DNA of 64,000 nt, from positions 186,001 through 250,000 of the forward strand of contig NZ_JACOPK010000003.1 of assembly GCF_014288055.1 (NCBI RefSeq), written 5' to 3'. Shown one piece after another: positions 32,057 to 39,739 of the stretch (position 1 is its first letter; each line of letters begins with the position of its first letter). The notes below the pieces were generated by a model, which was given only the letters and a program-made list of their open reading frames with translations, did no database searches and had not been told where the DNA came from. Source of the stretch: Agathobaculum hominis. GTDB taxonomy: Bacteria; Bacillota; Clostridia; Oscillospirales; Butyricicoccaceae. The position numbers and the translations under genes are program-made.

Positions 32057-32335
32057 ATGAGTGAGGAATACGGCAACGATTTTGTAACGCTCATCGACGA
32101 GGACGGCAACGAGGTCGAGTTTGAGCATATTGACACGGTAGAGTACGAAGGCGTTACCTATCTGGCGTTTATCCCGGCGGAGCTGTCCGTTGAGGAGGAC
32201 GCGGAGGTCGTCATCATGCAGGTCGTCACCGACGAGAACGGCGAAGAGCTGCTTGAGGGCGTAGAGGACGATGACATTGCAGACGCAGTGTTCAACATCG
32301 TCATGGAGCGCGCAGAGGCAGAGGACGAGGAGTAA
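32057..32335 (+). CDS. DUF1292 protein (YrzB-like)
   Basis: A 92-residue, very acidic protein typical of the Firmicute DUF1292 family: FVTLIDEDGNEVEFEHIDTV at the start and a conserved EVVIMQVVTDENGEE segment. The function is unknown. AGGAGGTG precedes the ATG by about 9 bases. A probable 6S RNA lies downstream. Confidence 0.9.
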   Translation: MSEEYGNDFVTLIDEDGNEVEFEHIDTVEYEGVTYLAFIPAELSVEEDAEVVIMQVVTDENGEELLEGVEDDDIADAVFNIVMERAEAEDEE

Positions 32336-32395
32336 TCCCCGCCCGGCACAATCTGTACGCGGCAGTATCGCGATAAACCGGCTTGCCGGTTAATC

Positions 32396-32594
32396 GGTCC
32401 TGCCCTGTTCGACAGCGGCCCTTTTTTAACCCACATTTTTAGTACGGGATTTCGGAAAGTTTTGATGCTGAGCAGCAGGCCTCCCGGGTATACACGGATG
32501 TTGGAAGCGCAGAGGTATCAAACAGAAAACCCACCTGCATGAGTCGTGCAGGTTACTAATTGGGACGCATCGGCAGGGCGGGGCTATTTTTATA
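32396..32594 (+). ncRNA. ssrS: Probable 6S RNA
   Basis: The 200-base stretch folds as one long imperfect rod. GGTCCTGCCCTG (32397-32408) pairs with CAGGGCGGGGCT (32574-32585) as the closing stem, counting G-U pairs. AGTTTTGAT (32459-32467) pairs with ATCAAACAG (32518-32526) in the upper arm. On the 3' side of the central bubble is a small hairpin ACCTGC-atgagtcgt-GCAGGT followed by TACTAATTGGG, the arrangement known from 6S RNAs that bind the housekeeping RNA polymerase. A terminator-like GCCCTGT/ACAGcGGC with T6 at 32402-32427 could alternatively end the DUF1292 transcript. No clear promoter is visible directly upstream. Confidence 0.5.
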
Positions 32595-32597
32595 TCC

Positions 32598-32773
32598 TGT
32601 CGCAAAACCTGCGGTTTTGCCGACAAGATGTGTTCTGACTTCGCAGAACACGGACGGAAAAAAGTTCCGGGGAAACTTTTTTCTCTCTCAAAGTAAAAAA
32701 ACCGAGATACATGCTCCCGGTTTTTTTGAACCTGCTTCGCAGGTTCTATTTTATGCGCGCCTTCGGCGCGCGG
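32598..32773 (-). repeat. Modular hairpin-chain repeat, copy 4
   Basis: In minus orientation the modules are GCGCGCC-gaa-GGCGCGC, linker ATAAAATA, GAACCTGC-gaa-GCAGGTTC, AAAAAAACCG/CGGTTTTTTT around a loop with GCATGTATC, an AAAAAAGTT stem around TTCC..GGAA, GTGTTCTG/CAGAACAC and a GTCGGCAAAACC stem. Stems 1 and 2 differ in sequence from the other copies but remain fully paired. Confidence 0.75.
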
Positions 32774-32836
32774 CTTGGGATGCACGGGAGTGTGTCCTTT
32801 TTTGTTGTGATTAGCATAAGTTTACAGAAATTTAAT

Positions 32837-32864
32837 TTGCATTCTGTGCAGTTTGTGCTATAAT
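32837..32864 (+). promoter_or_regulatory. Promoter of a 30-codon small gene
   Basis: TTGCAT at 32837-32842 and TATAAT at 32859-32864 are 16 bases apart, with TGC before the -10 box. Confidence 0.75.
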
Positions 32865-32899
32865 AATAGATAGATTAGGAAAAAGGAGGCGAAAACAGA

Positions 32900-32992
32900 A
32901 TGAGAATGCTGATGATTCCCCAGCAGCCCGACCGTCCCGATATCGATGATCTGATCTTCGGTGATGAGCGTGAGACGAGAAGCGATAAGTAA
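32900..32992 (+). CDS. Small protein of 30 residues, unknown
   Basis: ATG 32900 is 11 bases after AAGGAGG (32882-32888) and the frame ends with TAA at 32990-32992. The peptide starts MRMLMIPQQPDRPDIDDL and is hydrophilic and acidic in the middle, with a basic end; it has no signal peptide or membrane helix. It has its own strong promoter and its own terminator (33013-33052), so it is a complete transcription unit rather than a leader peptide. I know no family for it. Confidence 0.6.
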   Translation: MRMLMIPQQPDRPDIDDLIFGDERETRSDK

Positions 32993-33012
32993 ATCTGCTT
33001 ACCGATCTGATA

Positions 33013-33052
33013 CCACGGGCCTGCTGAACAAACAGAGGTCGCGTGGATTTTT
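33013..33052 (+). terminator. Terminator of the small gene
   Basis: CCACG, GGCCT and CTG pair in turn with CGTGG, AGGTC and CAG around a short AACAAA loop, followed by ATTTTTT. Confidence 0.75.
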
Positions 33053-33122
33053 TATATTTTATCCCGGAAAAATACAGAGGGAGTTCCATTCAGAATATGA
33101 AAACACGTCTCAACAGGGCATG

Positions 33123-33160
33123 ACATCCGAAACGGCAAAACGTTTCGGATGTCTATTTTT
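33123..33160 (+). terminator. Second terminator-like hairpin
   Basis: ACATCCGAAACG and CGTTTCGGATGT form a perfect 12-bp stem around GCAAAA, followed by CTATTTTT. The rest of 33053-33225 holds nothing I recognise. Confidence 0.75.
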
Positions 33161-33225
33161 ATGTAAGAAAAACGCACCCGAAGGTGCGCAGCCTAATGGA
33201 TAAAGCTTGATTGGACGTCGAAGCA

Positions 33226-33402
33226 CGCGCGATAGCGCGCATTAAATAGCGTTTGCGTGCAAACGCAAAAAAACCGGGGACATGCGCCTCGGTTTTTTTA
33301 CTCTAAGAGGGAGAAAGTTTCCGCATGGGAACTTTCGTACGACTCGTGTTCTGCGTCAGTCAGAACACAGATTGTCGGCGAAACGTTAGTTTCGCGACAG
33401 TC
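33226..33402 (+). repeat. Modular hairpin-chain repeat, copy 5
   Basis: The same order and nearly the same sequence as copy 3: GCGCG-ata-GCGCGC, linker ATTAAATAG, GCGTTTGC-gt-GCAAACGC (33249-33266), AAAACCG/CGGTTTT around GGGACATGCGCCT, GAAAGTTTCC/GGGAACTTTC, GTGTTCTG/CAGAACAC, and a TGTCGGCGAAAC stem. Its third hairpin with A and T runs may terminate the convergent murD transcript. It ends 3 bases before the murD stop. Confidence 0.75.
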
Positions 33403-33404
33403 TT

Positions 33405-34766
33405 TTACAGGTTGTTGACAAGCGTTTTGAACAGCTTTCCGCGCTCCATGAAATTCTTGAAGCGGTCGAAGGAAGCGCTGGCCGGGGACATGATAACGAT
33501 GTCGCCCGCCTCAGCGCGGGCCGCCGCCTCGCAGACCGCGACCTCGAGGTTCTCCACCTCGCAGATCGGGGGATGCTCGCCGTCGACGGCGAGCACGCAG
33601 TCGCGGATCTTGGGAGCCGTTGCGCCGGTGAGCAGGAGCAGCTTGACGTGGTCGCAGATCGGCTGACCGAGCACATCGTAGGGGATATGCTTGTCGTAGC
33701 CGCCGGCGATGAGGATCACCTTCTGACGGAAGGAATTCAGGCCGGCAATGGTGCGCGTCGGGCTGGACGCAATGGAGTCGTTGTAATACTTGACGCCGTC
33801 CTTTTCGCGAACGAACTCGATGCGGTGCTCAACGCCGCCGAAGGTGGTCGCGACTGCGCGGATGTCGTCGTCGGAGGCGTAGCCCTGCACGATCGCCGCC
33901 GCCATCATCATATTATAGACGTTGTGAGCGCCGGGAATGCGGATGTCGTTCTGGTTCATCAGCTCGCGCCGCGCGCCGCCCTCTGCGATATAGATGATGT
34001 CATCCTTGAGGAAAACGCCGTTTGCGAGCTCCTGATTCTTGCTCGTGCAGAACAGATTGCCCGAGGCGTGGAGCGTGCGCGTCACCTCGTCATCGAGGTT
34101 GAGGATGAGACGGTCGCCGTCCTTCTGGCTGCGGTAAATGGCCGTCTTTGCCTGCACATACTCGTCGAAGTCCTTGTGATAGTCCAGATGGTTGGGCGTG
34201 AGGTTGGTGATCGCCGCGACGTGCGGAGAATGCTTCATGCCCATGAGCTGGAACGAGGAGAGCTCGACGACCGCGAGGTCCTCGGGCTTCATTTCGCTGA
34301 CGCGCGGGAGCAGGGGCGTGCCGATATTGCCGCCGAGATGCACGGTATAGCCTGCGTGTCTGAGGATCTCGCTGACGAGCGTGGTCGTTGTGGTCTTGCC
34401 GTCCGAACCGGTGATGCCGATGATCGGGCACGGGCAGACCGCGAAGAAAAGCTCCATCTCGCTCGTGATCTCCGAGCCGCCGGCCTGCGCTTTTTCGAGG
34501 AAGCGCGGATGCACACCCGGCGTGCGGAAGATAACGTCCTCGTCGAGTGCGTCGAGATAGTGCTCGCCGAGCACAAAATCCACACCGAGGGTCGCGAGGG
34601 TCGCGTAGCCGTCGCCGAGCTCGGTCGGTTCCTTTTTGTCATGTACGGTCACGCGCACGCCGGAGGCGCGCAGCATGCGGATGAGCGGCATATTGCTTAC
34701 GCCTGCGCCGATGACGCCGACGCGCTTATCCGAAAGACCGCCAAGGTATTGTTCTAATGCTGTCAT
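33405..34766 (-). CDS. murD: UDP-MurNAc-L-alanine:D-glutamate ligase
   Basis: A 453-residue Mur ligase that adds D-Glu, the second residue of the stem peptide. The ATP loop GITGSDGKTTTT (about residues 117-128), the NLTPNHLDYHKDFDEY segment and the HRIEFVREKDGVKYYNDS block are intact. The frame extends to 34832, but ATG 34766 gives the family start (MTALEQYLGGLSDKRVGVIG). The ribosome site is modest (AAGGCGGTG, about 11 bases before). The gene is separated from the dcw cluster and transcribed alone on the other strand. Confidence 0.95.
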   Translation of the reverse strand: MTALEQYLGGLSDKRVGVIGAGVSNMPLIRMLRASGVRVTVHDKKEPTELGDGYATLATLGVDFVLGEHYLDALDEDVIFRTPGVHPRFLEKAQAGGSEITSEMELFFAVCPCPIIGITGSDGKTTTTTLVSEILRHAGYTVHLGGNIGTPLLPRVSEMKPEDLAVVELSSFQLMGMKHSPHVAAITNLTPNHLDYHKDFDEYVQAKTAIYRSQKDGDRLILNLDDEVTRTLHASGNLFCTSKNQELANGVFLKDDIIYIAEGGARRELMNQNDIRIPGAHNVYNMMMAAAIVQGYASDDDIRAVATTFGGVEHRIEFVREKDGVKYYNDSIASSPTRTIAGLNSFRQKVILIAGGYDKHIPYDVLGQPICDHVKLLLLTGATAPKIRDCVLAVDGEHPPICEVENLEVAVCEAAARAEAGDIVIMSPASASFDRFKNFMERGKLFKTLVNNL

Positions 34767-34932
34767 AAATGCGTAACACCGCCTTTTTCGTTTATCAGTA
34801 TACAGGATTTTCGCAGATTTTGCAAGTGCCAAAAGGGTAACAGGCTTCGTGCGCTATACCTTATTATATATAGCGACAGGACGCAGCATCCGCGGGACAC
34901 GGTCTGCCGGAGGGACGAGGTCGTTCCGACAG

Positions 34933-34961
34933 CAAAAAACCGCCCGTGAAGGCGGTTCTTG
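34933..34961 (-). terminator. Terminator of rnpB
   Basis: AACCGCC-TTCAC-GGGCGGTT on the minus strand followed by TTTTGC. It lies about 12 bases after the RNase P RNA 3' end. The remainder of 34767-34932 shows no gene. Confidence 0.85.
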
Positions 34962-34972
34962 AATCGTATATA

Positions 34973-35310
34973 TGACTGGTGCGTAAGCCGGGTTCTGTCG
35001 TGGACGGTCATCTATCTCGAATGCACGTTACCGTGCATCTCAAGCCGCCAGTCGGGACGGTCGGGCAAACCATGGTCCCGGTCGGCGTTGCTGCGGATAG
35101 AGTTTACAGGCCCCCCATGTTACCATGGGGCGCGGTGAGCTCTTACCTCGCCTTTCCACCCTTACTGCTTTATGCGAACATAAAACAGCGGTATATCTCT
35201 GTTGCACTATTCCTGAGGTCACCCTCGGCGGACGTTATCCGTTATCCTTGCCCTGTGCAGCCCGGACTTTCCTCATACCCGAAGGTACGCGACCGTCAGC
35301 ACCAGTCACG
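34973..35310 (-). ncRNA. rnpB: RNase P RNA (bacterial class A type)
   Basis: The minus strand carries the invariant GAGGAAAGTCCGGGCTGCAC near the 5' end, ACAGGGCAAGGATAACGG, GGGTGGAAAGGCGAGGTAAG, and the 3' ACAGAACCCGGCTTACG. The termini TGACTGGT and ACCAGTCA pair as helix P1. It is the catalytic subunit that trims tRNA 5' leaders. Confidence 0.97.
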
Positions 35311-35316
35311 GTGAGT

Positions 35317-35345
35317 ATTATAACACAAAAAACGGACGGACGCAA
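35317..35345 (-). promoter_or_regulatory. rnpB promoter
   Basis: TTGCGT (35345-35340) and TATAAT (35322-35317) on the minus strand, 17 bases apart, a few bases before the RNase P RNA 5' end. Confidence 0.8.
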
Positions 35346-35357
35346 ATTTTTTTCGTG

Positions 35358-36650
35358 TTATTTTGGACTGCGCAGGATAAAGAGCAGACTGAGTACGCAG
35401 GCGAGCGTCTCGACCGCCGGGAAGGTCAGCCATACGCCGGTGACGCCGAGCAGCGCGCTCAGCGCGAACAGCACGGGCGGGATGGCAATGATGCTGCGAA
35501 CGAGCGAGATGATAAAGCCGCGCGCGGCCTGTCCGGCGGCGCTGAAGTAGGCGGCCGCGATGATGTTGATGCAGGCGGCGAGAAAGCCGGCGAAGTAGAT
35601 GCGCAGGCCGGGGACCGCACAGGCCGCGAGCGCCGGGTCGTGCTCGCTGTTGAACACGGCGGTGATGGGGGAGGCGAACACGAAAACAAGGACGTACATC
35701 AGTGCCGAGATGACGAGCGCGGTGGTGACGGTCCAGCGCAGCAGACGGCGGCGGTCGGCTTCGGCGCTTCGGCTGATGAGCGGCTGCACGCCGGTGGACA
35801 GGCCGGTGAAGATGGCCGACTCGACGAGGGCAAGGTTCGCGATGACGCCGTAGGCCGCGACGGCCGTGTTTCCGGCGATGCGCAGCAGCACGAGGTTGAT
35901 GAGCAGCAGCGTGATGCCCGAGGCAAGCTCGGAGACGAGCGAGGACAGGCCGGGGGCGCAGATGCGCGGCAGCAGACGCGGCCTCAGGCGTTCACGGCGC
36001 AGATGAAAGCCGCGCGACGGCCGGCGCAGGTGGCCGGAGAGCACGAGCAGGCTGACGAGCGGCGATGCGCCGGTCGCGAGCGCCGCGCCGAACATGCCGA
36101 GACCGCACGGAAAGATGAATACCCAGTCGAACACGATGTTGAACAGGCTTCCGGCGATCATGCCGGCCATCGCGCGGCCGGGTTCGCCGTCGTTGCGGAC
36201 GAAGGCGATCATGATATTGTTCGTCACGAAAAAGGGCGCGAAGCACAGCAGCAGCCGCAGATAGACGGCCGTCATATCGAGCGTTTCGGCGTTCGCGCCG
36301 AGCAGCCTCGACAGGGGAACGACGCCGAACGTCCCCGTGAGCACGAACACCAGCGCGATGCACAGACCGAGGAGCAGGGTGTGCGTGAATGTACGGTCGG
36401 CCTCGGCGGCATCGCCCTGCGCGCGGCAGAGCGAATAATGTGTCGCGCCGCCCACGCCGACCATCAGTCCGAGACCGTTCATCAGATTGTAGGCCGGGAT
36501 GGCGATGTTGAGCGCGGCAAGACCGAGCGAGCCGGTGCCCTTGGCGACGAAAAAGGTGTCCGCGAGAATGTAGCATGAAATGCCGATCATGCCGAGGACA
36601 CCCGGCGCAGCGTAGCGGCGAAATTCGCCCGGGGATACTGCGGTTTGCAT
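35358..36650 (-). CDS. MATE-family efflux transporter
   Basis: A 430-residue protein with about 12 transmembrane helices in two homologous halves, typical of MATE Na+ or H+ drug antiporters. Characteristic pieces are the N-terminal AAPGVLGMIGISCYILADTF, GVGGATHYSLCRAQGD and the mid-protein FNIVFDWVFIFPCGLGMFGA repeat. AAGGAGG precedes the ATG by 9 bases. It lies downstream of a TetR gene on the same strand, with its own promoter overlapping the end of that gene and a structured leader. The substrate is unknown. Confidence 0.9.
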   Translation of the reverse strand: MQTAVSPGEFRRYAAPGVLGMIGISCYILADTFFVAKGTGSLGLAALNIAIPAYNLMNGLGLMVGVGGATHYSLCRAQGDAAEADRTFTHTLLLGLCIALVFVLTGTFGVVPLSRLLGANAETLDMTAVYLRLLLCFAPFFVTNNIMIAFVRNDGEPGRAMAGMIAGSLFNIVFDWVFIFPCGLGMFGAALATGASPLVSLLVLSGHLRRPSRGFHLRRERLRPRLLPRICAPGLSSLVSELASGITLLLINLVLLRIAGNTAVAAYGVIANLALVESAIFTGLSTGVQPLISRSAEADRRRLLRWTVTTALVISALMYVLVFVFASPITAVFNSEHDPALAACAVPGLRIYFAGFLAACINIIAAAYFSAAGQAARGFIISLVRSIIAIPPVLFALSALLGVTGVWLTFPAVETLACVLSLLFILRSPK

Positions 36651-36663
36651 AGGAACAGACCTC

Positions 36664-36793
36664 CTTCATATAAAAAGGCATCCGCGCTCCATCTTCAAAG
36701 GCCTACGATGGAGGGCAGACGCCAAATGCTTTTATCCGGCGATAAAAGCGGTGTATATATAATGTATATTATTTCATATAAGAAATCGAACTG
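36664..36793 (-). promoter_or_regulatory. Structured leader of the MATE gene, candidate attenuator
   Basis: The leader (minus strand) has an AT-rich dyad ATAAT-n4-ATTAT near 36756-36769 (possible TetR operator) and a small perfect hairpin GCTTTTATC/GATAAAAGC (36749-36728). These are followed by a long hairpin GGCGTCTGC, CTCCATC with GATGGAG, GCGGATGCC (36723-36677; two stems of 9 and 7 bp) and then TTTTT. This terminator-like stem ends just before the ribosome site. I do not recognise a known riboswitch class. Confidence 0.55.
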
Positions 36794-36799
36794 CACCCT

Positions 36800-36828
36800 A
36801 TGATAGCAGATGCAGCGGGCAAAGTCAA
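36800..36828 (-). promoter_or_regulatory. Promoter of the MATE gene
   Basis: TTGACT (36828-36823) and TATCAT (36805-36800) on the minus strand, 17 bases apart. The -35 box overlaps the stop codon of the TetR gene. Confidence 0.75.
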
Positions 36829-37430
36829 GCCCGGCTGTTGCCGAACGGGAACAGATCCTCGCCGAGACCGGTCATGCCGTGCAGTATGAGCTTCTGGAGC
36901 AGACAGACCAGCTGCTCCGCCGACATGTTCGGCATTTTGTCGGTCAGCCAGGAATAAAAGACCGAGACGATACCCGGCTGCACGTAGGAATAGACAAGCG
37001 TTTTCTCGTCATCCAGACCGCTGCTCGGCAGGTGCTCAAGCCACCTGCGCTCAAAGGTTTGAAAGGTGAGCTCCTGAAGACGGCGCGTAAAACGCGGGTC
37101 GCCGCGTTCACCGGCCAGCGCGAAAAACAGATTGCGCAGGCGCGGCGTGTTCTTCATATAGGTAAGAAAATCGACAAGCTCATCAAAAGCATTACCCAGC
37201 CCCTTGAAGTGGGACTGGATATACTCGATCGCGTAGTCCTCGACCGCGACGAGCAGCGAGTCCACATCCTTGTAGTGCAGGTAGAATGTGCTGCGGTTGA
37301 TGTCCGCGCGCGCGCAGACGTCCTTGACCGTGATCGAGGTGAGCGGTTTTTCGCAGATCAGCTCGATCATGGCATCGCGCAGCGCGGTTTTGGTGAATTG
37401 TACACGACGGTTGACGGTCTCTTTGGGCAT
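36825..37430 (-). CDS. TetR/AcrR-family regulator
   Basis: A 201-residue regulator. The N-terminal helix-turn-helix is clear: LRDAMIELICEKPLTSITVK then DVCARADINRSTFYLHYKDV (about 17-56). The C-terminal ligand domain resembles the TetR-C family with RNLFFALAGE. The frame reaches 37589, but AGGAGG 7 bases before ATG 37430 fixes the start at MPKETVNRRVQ. The adjacent MATE pump is the likely target. Confidence 0.9.
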   Translation of the reverse strand: MPKETVNRRVQFTKTALRDAMIELICEKPLTSITVKDVCARADINRSTFYLHYKDVDSLLVAVEDYAIEYIQSHFKGLGNAFDELVDFLTYMKNTPRLRNLFFALAGERGDPRFTRRLQELTFQTFERRWLEHLPSSGLDDEKTLVYSYVQPGIVSVFYSWLTDKMPNMSAEQLVCLLQKLILHGMTGLGEDLFPFGNSRA

Positions 37431-37595
37431 GGCGCAGCCTCCTGCCGGATTGGATGCCTTCATTTTATCAGCATTGTGTTTTGAAGTCAACAGCGTGTCG
37501 ATGGAAAACGTACAATGTTCACAGAAAATTAACGGCATTCCGGCAGGAGAGGAGAGCGGCGGATTTCGCAGCATGAAAAATTTTTGCAAAGACTA

Positions 37596-37624
37596 TTGAC
37601 ATTTATACTGAAATGATGTATGGT
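37596..37624 (+). promoter_or_regulatory. Promoter of the cytidylate-kinase-like gene
   Basis: TTGACA at 37596-37601 and TATGGT at 37619-37624, 17 bases apart. Confidence 0.7.
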
Positions 37625-37679
37625 AATAGTACAAAGAATTATGCAATATGTATAATTCGTCCGGTAAGGAGGATGCGTT

Positions 37680-38291
37680 ATGAATAACAACCTGATTATT
37701 ACTATCGGCCGTGAATACGGCACAGGCGGTCGTGAAATCGGCCAGAAACTCGCGCTCCGTCTTGGTATTCCGTTTTATGACCGCGAGCTGATCACGCGCG
37801 CGGCAAAAAAGACTGGTTTTGATGAAAAGCTGTTCGAGCAGCTCGACAAGCGCGCGACCAACAGCTTCCTTTACTCGCTGACCATGTTCGGCTCTGTCGG
37901 CCTTAACGGCATGAGCCTGACCGATCAGCTCTACCTTGCACAGTCCAACGTCATCCGCGAGATGGCAGAGGAGTCCTCCTGCGTCATCGTCGGCCGCTGC
38001 GCTGACCATGTACTGCGTGATTTTTCGAACCGGTTCGACTTCTTCATCCACGGCTCGATCGAGGACCGCGTAAAGCGCATTCAGTCCTGCGGCGACTATG
38101 AGATCGAGGGCAAGACCCCGCAGGCCGCGCTCGAAAAGATGGATAAGCAGCGCTCTACTTATTACAACTACTATACCGGCAAGGTATGGGGCAAGTGCGA
38201 CCATTACGACCTGTGCATCAACGCCGGTCGTCTGGGAGTCGAGTATTCGACCGACATCATTCTGGAGTATATCAACCGTCTGAAGAAATAA
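37680..38291 (+). CDS. Cytidylate kinase-like family protein
   Basis: A 203-residue P-loop NMP-kinase-like protein. The loop region reads IGREYGTGGREIGQKLA (residues about 9-25) instead of a classic GxxxxGK[ST], as in the cytidylate-kinase-like family common in Clostridia; RCADHVLRD and a C-terminal YDLCINAGRLGVEYSTDII block also match. The substrate is unproven. AAGGAGG is 7 bases before the ATG. Confidence 0.85.
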   Translation: MNNNLIITIGREYGTGGREIGQKLALRLGIPFYDRELITRAAKKTGFDEKLFEQLDKRATNSFLYSLTMFGSVGLNGMSLTDQLYLAQSNVIREMAEESSCVIVGRCADHVLRDFSNRFDFFIHGSIEDRVKRIQSCGDYEIEGKTPQAALEKMDKQRSTYYNYYTGKVWGKCDHYDLCINAGRLGVEYSTDIILEYINRLKK

Positions 38292-38326
38292 AACTGCCAG
38301 CTGCGTAAAGGGAAAAAGAGAGAGAG

Positions 38327-38361
38327 GGAGCCGCACCGAAGGGTGCGGCTCCCGTCGCTTT
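38327..38361 (+). terminator. Terminator of the cytidylate-kinase-like gene
   Basis: GGGAGCCGCACC and GGTGCGGCTCCC form a perfect 12-bp stem around GAA, followed by GTCGCTTTT. Confidence 0.8.
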
Positions 38362-38538
38362 TGTCGGCGAAACTGTGTTTCGCCGACAAGGTGTGTTCTG
38401 ACTTCGCAGAACACGAGTCGTCCGAAAGTTCCCATGCGGAAACTTTCTCCCTCCAGAGGTAAAAAAACCGAGGCGCATGTCCCCGGTTTTTTTGCAGTCA
38501 CAACGTGACTGCTGTTTTATGCGCGCTGCCGCGCGGCT
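38362..38538 (-). repeat. Modular hairpin-chain repeat, copy 6
   Basis: In minus orientation: GCCGCGCGGC-type stem, linker CGCATAAAACA, GCAGTCAC-gtt-GTGACTGC, AAAAAACCG/CGGTTTTTT around GGGACATGCGCCT, GAAAGTTTCC/GGGAACTTTC, GTGTTCTG/CAGAACAC and a TGTCGGCGAAAC stem (38362-38389). The region 38539-38771 holds another hairpin, GCACAG/CTGTGC within AGCGCT repeats (38581-38630), ending in GTTTTTG, and no gene. Confidence 0.75.
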
Positions 38539-38771
38539 GCCTTTAACGCATGGAAACAGAAGGCTTTAGAGAGGCAGAAAAGCGCTGCGAAGTAAGCAAT
38601 GCACAGCCTGTGGATAACCTGTGCAGCGCTGTTTTTGTTCGGAAAAACAGGCAGAATGTGCAAAAAAGGCATTCGACAGGGAATTACAGTTTTTTATGAA
38701 CGAATGCATACAGATTTCACGAAAGTGCAGAATAAGCTTTGTGCGCAATCCACAAAATTCGGTCAAAGTAT

Positions 38772-38800
38772 TTGACAAATGGGGAAACGTGAAGTATAGT
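38772..38800 (+). promoter_or_regulatory. Promoter of the 3D-domain gene
   Basis: TTGACA at 38772-38777 and TATAGT at 38795-38800, 17 bases apart. Confidence 0.8.
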
Positions 38801-38925
38801 AAGTTACAGTTCGGAAACAGAACACTGACAGAACGGTAACAAACCCGAAAACAGAACGGCATTTTGCCGTCACCGGGCCTCGGCGGTCCGGCACGTTTTC
38901 ACCAGAAATCAGGAGTGTAACACAA

Positions 38926-39627
38926 ATGTCTATTTCTTTGCGAAAGCTTGCTGCCAGGCTGATCGCGGCGGTCATGACCGTCAGCGCAGTGACTGCGGCG
39001 AACGCTGCGGCACTGGAGCAGCCGGTTGCGGTACTCTCTTCCAGTCTGAATGCTTCGGTCGGAACGGTACTCACATCGGATGAGGTCACGACCGCAGCAA
39101 AGGCATATTCCCGTGCGAAGGCGGATGCGGAAGCACAGGCCAGGGCAGCGGCGGCGGTCAAGGCTGCGGCCGATGCGAAGGCAGCGGCACAGGCCAGAGC
39201 AGACGCTGAGGCGAAAAAGAAGGCCGAGGAAGAAGCGAAAGCGCTGGCGACTCTGATCACCGCGCCGGTCGCAGCGCGCTCGGTCAGCTATTCGACCGAC
39301 TACCTCGCGACCGATGCGATCAAGGCGAACGCCACGGCGCTCGGCAATTACAAGCTGACGTTCTACTGCCCGTGCGAGCGCTGCAACGGCGCACTCGGCG
39401 TGAGCAAGACGGCCTCCGGCGCGACCCCGGCCGAGGGACGCACGATCGCTGTTGACTCGTCCATCATCCCGCTCGGCAGCCGCGTCTATATCGAGGGCTA
39501 CGGCACCTTCATCGCGGAGGACACCGGCAGCGCGATCAAGAACAGCAAGATCGACATCTTCGTATCCACGCACGAGCGTGCCGAAGAGCTGGGCGTCCAG
39601 TACGCAAACGTCTACCTTCTCGGCTGA
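38926..39627 (+). CDS. Secreted 3D-domain protein
   Basis: A 233-residue exported protein. A signal peptide (LAARLIAAVMTVSAVTAANA) is followed by a 60-residue Ala/Lys/Glu-rich helical linker (about 60-105), then a 3D domain from about 138: YKLTFYCPCERCNGALG, TIAVDSSIIPLGSRVYI, FIAEDTGSAIKNSKIDIF. The three conserved Asp residues of the family are present. The 3D domain is a small double-psi barrel seen in lytic transglycosylases and Rpf/YabE/YocH proteins, so peptidoglycan cleavage is likely. Two Cys in CPCERC may bind metal or form a disulfide. Confidence 0.85.
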   Translation: MSISLRKLAARLIAAVMTVSAVTAANAAALEQPVAVLSSSLNASVGTVLTSDEVTTAAKAYSRAKADAEAQARAAAAVKAAADAKAAAQARADAEAKKKAEEEAKALATLITAPVAARSVSYSTDYLATDAIKANATALGNYKLTFYCPCERCNGALGVSKTASGATPAEGRTIAVDSSIIPLGSRVYIEGYGTFIAEDTGSAIKNSKIDIFVSTHERAEELGVQYANVYLLG

Positions 39628-39637
39628 GAGAAAATCG

Positions 39638-39668
39638 AAGAGACCGCGAAAAACGCGGTCTCTTTTCG
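39638..39668 (+). terminator. Terminator of the 3D-domain gene
   Basis: AAGAGACCGCG and CGCGGTCTCTT around AAAAA, followed by TTCGTTT. Confidence 0.9.
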
Positions 39669-39685
39669 TTTGTCCGGATTTTCAC

Positions 39686-39714
39686 TTGCAACGGCGGCGC
39701 AAGTTTGCTATCAT
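39686..39714 (+). promoter_or_regulatory. niaR promoter
   Basis: TTGCAA at 39686-39691 and TATCAT at 39709-39714, 17 bases apart. No NiaR-box-like palindrome overlaps it. Confidence 0.65.
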
Positions 39715-39739
39715 AGAGAGACAAGGATGGTGAGAGACC

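Noticed and set aside
35355..36578. Plus-strand 407-codon frame opposite the MATE gene
   Set aside because: Highly charged shadow of a membrane protein gene; no start context or motif.
38609..38617. TGTGGATAA, a perfect DnaA box
   Set aside because: Single copy, inside the loop of a terminator-like hairpin (GCACAG/CTGTGC), with no second box, dnaA gene or AT-rich unwinding region nearby; not an origin.
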